Assembly: GCA_033297205.1 (NCBI GenBank)
Contig: MU859077.1
Coordinates: forward strand, 124,001 to 188,000
Reading direction: 5' to 3'
Length of the DNA stretch: 64,000 bases
Source of the DNA: Pseudoneurospora amorphoporcata
Lineage: Eukaryota > Ascomycota > Sordariomycetes > Sordariales > Sordariaceae
The notes below the pieces were generated by a model. The model was given only the letters and a program-made list of their open reading frames with translations. It did no database searches and was not told where the DNA came from. This document shows, in pieces, positions 59,301-64,000 of this stretch (within the stretch, counting starts at the first letter, position 1; the number at the start of each line of letters is the position of its first letter). A program made the translations under genes and the position numbers.

Positions 59301-62300
59301 TGCTGGAAGTTCTGCAAGATCGGGATGTGAGCTGTGGTGAGACGCTTGGGAAGATGATGCCATTTGCGGATGGACAGCTGGATCGCCTCATCAACTACAC
59401 GGTTGAAGTCCTGAAGACTCTCTTGCTTGTTGTGATACTTCAGCAACGACATGAAAGCCTGGAAGAAGTTTCTGCGAGGCGTGGGCGCATCCATCAGGCC
59501 CTTGATGTGATTGTCGAGCTGCTCCCTGTTCTCTTGGTTTTGCCAGTACTCAGTGTTGCGCCAGATAGACTCCAACAGCAGGTCTTGCATATTCTCATGC
59601 TTAGCGAACTCCTGAAGGATGTCCCATTGCTGGAGCTTCTGGGCGCAAAGAACCCAGTGATCCTCCCACAACATGTATTCGCCTTCAGAGAAAGGAATGA
59701 CGCCAGTCCGAGCCTTTATCTGGGCTGCTTCGTACATCTTTTGGGCTTTACCCCACATGCCATTTTGCTCGTACGAAAGCGCTGCGTTGGTCTCGACAAA
59801 TTGGCACCGACGGCGCCATGTGCCAAAGAAGAGATCTTCCTCACCAAGAGATGCATAGAGATCCACCAGCGCGTCGAGGTTGCTCTCCTTGACGATCGCT
59901 GAGTCATCGCCCGGCTTGATAGCAGCGGTCTCCAACTGACAGAGCGCTGTATACCACGCATCGAAGGTTTTGGCTTCAAACTTGAGAACATGCGGTGGTA
60001 GCCTGCACTCTGGGAAAGCTTTGGCAGCTCCAGCCAGGAGGGACTGAACCACATTCGGCCGCTTGTCCATCTGCCTCGAGTGGTAATCCTTGGTAAGGAG
60101 GGTGACAAGGCCACGTTGAAGCTCAGGTCTATCCTCCTTCAAGGTCGCGGACCAGAACATTGGGAAGAGAACAACCCAGATGTCATTGGACAGGTTGTTG
60201 TCAATGTGTTGCAGCTGAGTCAAAGGCTCAAGGATGTCTCGGGCCTTGATGTCCCCAAGCTCGGCAATGAAGCGGCGATGGCTGGCCATAAACGCGTCAT
60301 ATTTGTCATCGGTGATCAAGGCCGGTTCTCTCGTGTCTTTGGCGTAGCTTCCGATAAGCTGAGATGTTGACAAGATACGGAAATCGTCCTGGTGCAGCTG
60401 GATGGGAAGATTCATATCCACTCCTCCGAAAAGAAGCTGGATCGCCTGCGCCAGCCAAAACGAATCGGCAAGCGTGTCCCAGTTCTGAGACAAAATGACA
60501 TAGGCCAACCGAGCACTGGCGGTCCTGGAGAGACTCTTGTCGAAGATGGCCATGAAGCGGGTGCGCATATCCACGTCTTGAGCTCTCGTTCCAATGAGGA
60601 ATGCATGCTCCATACGGACAGTGAGTTCGGTCCGTGTGATCTTGGGATCCTCGTAAATGCGTAGAACGAGGTTGAGGAACTTCATAAGCATGGTCGGATC
60701 TTGTCGGTGCTCAAACGTGATCATCTTCGAAAGCACGGCTGTCTTTTCCTTGAGGGTAGGCCATGTTCCCTCGGAGCGGAACACCCATCCCTCAACCATG
60801 TCAAGGATCTTTTCACAGAGACCAATGTGCAGAGACTTTTCGACAATGGTAGCGAGCACACTAAGGAACGGCCTACGGTTGTCGCCGAGAATGTCCATGC
60901 GAAGGGAAACGGTCTCTATGGCCTTGATGATCAGCCCAGTCTGTATCTCCAGGTCGTAAGCATTCATTTCGGTTGCTGCATTGGCGTTGTCCGGCTGTGG
61001 TCGGGGGATGCCGCCCTGTGCCAACGCCGCGTAGTGGGAAACGTGGTCTCTAGCCAACTTGGACTGAAGCGACTTCATAATTGCAGGAATATGCTGGTCG
61101 ATGGCTGTAGGACGACGGCGACCAAGCGACCATAATATGTTGATACCGGAGACGTAGTTCGCCGCAGCCATGCTCTCGGTGGCAATTCCAGACAGGAACA
61201 TGACAACCTCTGAGGTTGGCGCTTCTGTTTCGCCTTCAGCATCGGCATCCTCCATGGGCACATCCTCGGGGACTGCGTCGAGGATCCGCTTGATAATCGG
61301 TCGGACCTCGCGGTCGCCATCACATTGCTTATCAGCCGTGTGGAGACAGTCCTGAATTTCAGGGTTGTCTGACTTCAAGCACTTCTCTAAAATCTTTTGG
61401 ATATGACTCATATTCTTGACGACCCATTCGTCGGACTTAAAGTGAAGAATGATGCGGATGACCTGAAGGGTGTTGATGATGTTGGTAAGGAACTTGTCAT
61501 CGGCCTTCTCCTTGTCGGACGGCTCATTGGACAATGTGAGGGAGGCCTTCTCGCTGGTCAGGACGATATCAGTGACGTTTTGGAAGAGGTCCAAATCAAG
61601 ATCACCCCAATATTGCGGCTGAAGAAGGTTGTAGAGAAGCGCCATCGCCTTCTTGCAGAGTTCACCAGAAGGCACTGCCAAAGCTGGAACAGCCGTGGCG
61701 GGAGTGTCCCGCGCCTTGGCTGAAGGGAGCTGATACCGCTCGTTCAACTGAGCGATGAACTCCACCAAATACTTGATCATCTTCTGGCGGCCCATAGCCG
61801 GAATTTCAAATTCGGGTCTCTCGCTTTGTCTGGCGGAGGTAGGCGAAAGGGATTGCTGGTCTTCGAGTTTTCTCTTCTTGGCATTAGGGGACTCGGAGAC
61901 TGAGCGAACGGGTTCTGACCGCTTGCCTTCGACACGGCGCTGTTCCCATTGCCAAATCAGTGTCATCATATTCAACACCAATTTCTTGCTCTCGTTAGAC
62001 GGGTTGGGAGGCGCGGCGACCTTGCGAAGGCAGGTGATGATGAGCATGGCGAATTTGTCGCGGGAGTCGTAGAACAAATCCGGATGTCTAACCAGGAAGT
62101 GGAAGATGCTCGTCATCTGCTGGACGTTCTGGCTTTCTTCCGCCAAGATTCGGCGAGGCGCAACAGCCCAAACGGCGTTCCTGTCGCCGGGCGCGGTATT
62201 GCACCTCTTGGGCATCACGGGCGCCATCAGCTCAAGAGCCTGGGTGACCAAAGTCCTACCTTCATTCTGGTTGGTCTTGAGGAGCGAGAAGTAGATCTGC

Positions 62301-64000
62301 GAGACGATCTTGGCAGGAGTCTCGTAGTGAGCAATGAAATACCCAATCACTACGTAAGCAGCGTGCTTGTTGATAACGTCGTCGAGCCTGATGTACGTCC
62401 AGCCAAACTTAATGAAGTCCTTACGCGCATCCTGCAGTATGGCATGGTGATACTTGACCAACATGGCTGAGAGTTGGAGAACCTCCATCCTGGTGTGGTC
62501 AATGTGCGGCTGCGAAAGATCGTCATGAGGATCCGGCAAGTTCACCTTCCAGATCTTGGTGTTGATGGACTCAATAACCGCCCGATCGAGGAAGCGTGGG
62601 CCACTCTTGGCCGGTTCACCGCGATTCCAGTGACGCATCACGTCCATCGCAACGATGGGGTTGACGATATTGTGCAGCAGGTACCACTTCATGCGCTGAC
62701 TGGCGCTCCTCCCAGCATATATCTCCAAACAGCGAAGTACGGTGGTACGCCAGAAGTCAGTAGAGTCGCTAGAAATGATATTCTTGTAGAGATAGGAAAG
62801 CATGGTATGCGTCTCTCGGAAATCATCTGAAGTGATCGATTCAATGAGACTCAGCAGGGGTTCGATGTCCTTCGGGTTGCGCTCCAGGGATTTGGTCAGG
62901 ATAACCATGAGCTGCTCGGATGCCTGGTGCGCAGCGAGGCGGACATTTGCAGGGAGCTTGTTCGCCTTGAGGTTTTGTTCAAGCTCCTTGCCAACTGTCT
63001 TTAGCCACTCAATATGGTCTCTATTGTCCATCCAACCCAGCGAATTGGAGTTCTGGCACAGGGCTTCGAGGATGTTGATTGTGTTGACGATAGCAGCAAA
63101 CTTGGTCTCCTTGTTCTGGTTGACGACGTCGCCACAAGCCTTAACAAGAGCCTCCACATTTCCAATACCGTAGTCCCTGAGCGGTTGACTCTCAGGATCG
63201 CGCAATGCCTGGGCCAGGAAACGGCCGTACCTCAACTGGTCGATTCTGCTGAATGTGAACTCCCAGATATCAAGGGGATATCGGTTGAGATACTTGTACA
63301 AGGGTTTGCGGAAGGGGCTGTGGTGAGTCCGCCTAAGTTTTTCCTCCAGCTCCAAAACGCTCTCAATGACGCGCTCTTTGAATTGCTTAGCTCCATCAGG
63401 TAACAGGTGGAAAATGTTGAAGACCGATGCAATGACCTTGATCGAGGCGTGTTGTTCAAAGAAAGTGAACGATATCTGCTGGAGGAGGTTGGGGTCTGCG
63501 ATGACCTTGATGTGGTCCAACAAGCGAGCGCCTATCTCTACCTTAAAGTAGGTCGTCAAAAGTCGCAGTAACCGAGCCAAATTTTCCAAACTGTGGGCAG
63601 TGAGGCGTTTGGCATCCGAAAGACTTTGTAGGACCGGTCTAAGGCCTGATTGTAAGAGATCTTTAGGCAGTTTACTGGTATGTGACAGGACCGATTTCAG
63701 AGCGTCGTTAGCTGCTTCGATGGTCGGGGCTTGCTCCGAATAAAGGCACTTAAAGAATACACCGACGATCTTAGCACGCGTGGCGTTTCCAGATCCCTTC
63801 ATGAACTCCTCAAAGCCCATAGCTGTGCTGAGAAGCTTGATGCACGATACACGAAGGTTGACGATGTGCTCCCGGGTTCTGAACTCCTGATTCTTACCCG
63901 CTAGAGACTCATCCGAGGCATCAGCGAGTGCAAGTGACTCCATAAGCAACCTATGCAAGTGCTCGTCGAATGTGACAAAGTCGGGCTTCAATGACATATA
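56315..64000 (-). CDS. tra1: TRA1, SAGA/NuA4 PIKK-family scaffold, 3' part
   Basis: Minus strand, exons 64000..57065 (open at the window edge) and 57007..56315; about 2541 residues seen of an expected 3800. The ATG at 63997 is internal. It has long HEAT repeats, a FAT domain ([35 protein letters not shown]), a Gln/Ala-rich linker ([18 protein letters not shown]), a PI3K-like domain ([22 protein letters not shown]) and the C-terminal FATC tail [14 protein letters not shown]. Tra1 is a catalytically dead PIKK that carries activators to the SAGA and NuA4 acetyltransferases in the nucleus. The 57-nt interval 57064..57008 has GTAAGT, GACTAAC and CAG, so I treat it as an intron although it is in frame without stops. 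The 5' end lies to the right of the window. Confidence 0.95.
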   Translation of the reverse strand, partial: YMSLKPDFVTFDEHLHRLLMESLALADASDESLAGKNQEFRTREHIVNLRVSCIKLLSTAMGFEEFMKGSGNATRAKIVGVFFKCLYSEQAPTIEAANDALKSVLSHTSKLPKDLLQSGLRPVLQSLSDAKRLTAHSLENLARLLRLLTTYFKVEIGARLLDHIKVIADPNLLQQISFTFFEQHASIKVIASVFNIFHLLPDGAKQFKERVIESVLELEEKLRRTHHSPFRKPLYKYLNRYPLDIWEFTFSRIDQLRYGRFLAQALRDPESQPLRDYGIGNVEALVKACGDVVNQNKETKFAAIVNTINILEALCQNSNSLGWMDNRDHIEWLKTVGKELEQNLKANKLPANVRLAAHQASEQLMVILTKSLERNPKDIEPLLSLIESITSDDFRETHTMLSYLYKNIISSDSTDFWRTTVLRCLEIYAGRSASQRMKWYLLHNIVNPIVAMDVMRHWNRGEPAKSGPRFLDRAVIESINTKIWKVNLPDPHDDLSQPHIDHTRMEVLQLSAMLVKYHHAILQDARKDFIKFGWTYIRLDDVINKHAAYVVIGYFIAHYETPAKIVSQIYFSLLKTNQNEGRTLVTQALELMAPVMPKRCNTAPGDRNAVWAVAPRRILAEESQNVQQMTSIFHFLVRHPDLFYDSRDKFAMLIITCLRKVAAPPNPSNESKKLVLNMMTLIWQWEQRRVEGKRSEPVRSVSESPNAKKRKLEDQQSLSPTSARQSERPEFEIPAMGRQKMIKYLVEFIAQLNERYQLPSAKARDTPATAVPALAVPSGELCKKAMALLYNLLQPQYWGDLDLDLFQNVTDIVLTSEKASLTLSNEPSDKEKADDKFLTNIINTLQVIRIILHFKSDEWVVKNMSHIQKILEKCLKSDNPEIQDCLHTADKQCDGDREVRPIIKRILDAVPEDVPMEDADAEGETEAPTSEVVMFLSGIATESMAAANYVSGINILWSLGRRRPTAIDQHIPAIMKSLQSKLARDHVSHYAALAQGGIPRPQPDNANAATEMNAYDLEIQTGLIIKAIETVSLRMDILGDNRRPFLSVLATIVEKSLHIGLCEKILDMVEGWVFRSEGTWPTLKEKTAVLSKMITFEHRQDPTMLMKFLNLVLRIYEDPKITRTELTVRMEHAFLIGTRAQDVDMRTRFMAIFDKSLSRTASARLAYVILSQNWDTLADSFWLAQAIQLLFGGVDMNLPIQLHQDDFRILSTSQLIGSYAKDTREPALITDDKYDAFMASHRRFIAELGDIKARDILEPLTQLQHIDNNLSNDIWVVLFPMFWSATLKEDRPELQRGLVTLLTKDYHSRQMDKRPNVVQSLLAGAAKAFPECRLPPHVLKFEAKTFDAWYTALCQLETAAIKPGDDSAIVKESNLDALVDLYASLGEEDLFFGTWRRRCQFVETNAALSYEQNGMWGKAQKMYEAAQIKARTGVIPFSEGEYMLWEDHWVLCAQKLQQWDILQEFAKHENMQDLLLESIWRNTEYWQNQENREQLDNHIKGLMDAPTPRRNFFQAFMSLLKYHNKQESLQDFNRVVDEAIQLSIRKWHHLPKRLTTAHIPILQNFQQLVELHDASVICQSLSATNQNNLDARSGELKLLLGSWRDRLPNTWDDIVAWQDLVTWRQHVFGLINNTYLQLLPQQGGQSAGGASFAYRGFHETAWIINRFAHVARKHNLNEVCINQLSRIYTLPNIEIQEAFLKLREQAKCHYQNPEELQNGLEVINNTNLGYFTGQQKAEFFTLKGMFLEKLGQKDECDTAYGMALSHDISAPKAWAEWGYFNDRKFRENPADVLAAKQALTCYLQAVSSYKNHKSRKLIARILWLLSLDDANNTISSGFDDFKGETPTWYWITYIPQLLTGLNHKEAPRLQVVLSKIAKSYPQALYFLLRTSREDMLQIKKAQENKERLRQQQQQRAQSAAARASATPGQATSAATASATPKPEGDSRPATATGDAAGQVKPEVKAEGALNGVPAVAAQAGVPTPNPAQIHAPGAVPGVQPQAVQKRPPWELTDEIMSMLKTAFPLLALSMETMVDQIQKHFKCPPDEDAYRLIVALLNDGLSYVSRMPTSYARDVKLPVATEANITRFAETILPAHIRGTFEQEFVKAKPTMYEYIQKLRKWRDKFEEKLDRRRTSMPLENFSHYTPHLSEFRYQKFDEVEIPGQYLQLKDKNQDFIRIDRFLPNVDLVRTSNVSHRRLKIRGHDGSVHSFAVQHPAARQSRREERLLQLFRQLNQTLSHKKESRRRDLQFTLPLMVPLAPHIRIIQEDTSYITLQGIYEDHCRRSGVHKDEPFLFTMEKLRGLMDGKLPNAVSYGTPTRIGGESGLTSVQKLSEQGQNAAARLEVLNAIQEKWVPHTLVLQYFQAIFPDFAEFWLFRRRFSYQLAALTFMTYILHIDKRYPHKFNIARGSGNIWGSELTALMAANKPYFSNTEPVPFRLTPNLQTLMGPLALEGIFTVSMMAIARCLTDPEFQLEHALTLFVRDEMIFWFTSSHRPLNLSDNQLRETVQANSEMIVKRAASLAQAPASNLPAFQTIIDLIAKAVSPLNLAQCEALWMPYL

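Overview
This is a gene-dense, almost repeat-free stretch of a filamentous ascomycete nuclear genome. The protein sequences, short introns (about 50-110 nt, GTRNGT donors, CTRAC branch sites, YAG acceptors) and gene complement fit a Sordariales fungus of the Neurospora/Sordaria type; the genus call is an inference from sequence familiarity, not a database result. No transposase, CRISPR array, operon, AT-rich RIP-like block or secondary-metabolite cluster is seen. Exon-intron models below were built by hand by matching reading phase across splice sites.

Left third (1-27 kb): the 3' part of a serine-rich unknown protein; a twin-Cx9C complex I subunit (NDUFS5 type); SEC39 (Dsl1 tethering complex); an IES1-type INO80 subunit followed, after one stop codon and in the same frame, by a C2H2 zinc-finger array; a 2-oxoglutarate/Fe(II) dioxygenase with a 17-nt microexon; an unusual ATP-dependent DNA ligase; a small DUF1115/Prp3-C-like protein; a Ulp2-type SUMO protease; RRP9 (U3 snoRNP); and proteasome beta-4 (PRE1), whose ATG appears to be made by splicing.

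Middle (27-44 kb): DED1 RNA helicase with long intergenic flanks, ORC2 divergent from GEP4 (mitochondrial PGP phosphatase), a putative SANT/Myb-like regulator with an Asn/Gln-rich repeat tail, a CutC-family protein, and a tRNA-Asn(GUU).

Right third (44-64 kb): a secreted alkaline phosphatase whose promoter carries two CACGTG boxes, the element of the Neurospora NUC-1/PHO4 phosphate regulon; a 2EXR-domain gene with a frame break; the 3' exons of a small, probably secreted protein; the APC/C TPR subunit Cut9/Cdc16 with an overlapping upstream ORF; acetoacetyl-CoA synthetase; and the C-terminal two thirds of TRA1 running off the right edge.

Most genes are unlinked housekeeping functions (respiration, ER-Golgi traffic, chromatin, replication, ribosome assembly, proteolysis, cell cycle), so the window is not one pathway. 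The most unusual points are the zinc-finger extension behind IES1, the split start codon of PRE1, the phosphate boxes before the phosphatase, and the possibly decayed 2EXR and small-secreted-protein genes. I did not find a convincing new multi-gene system.
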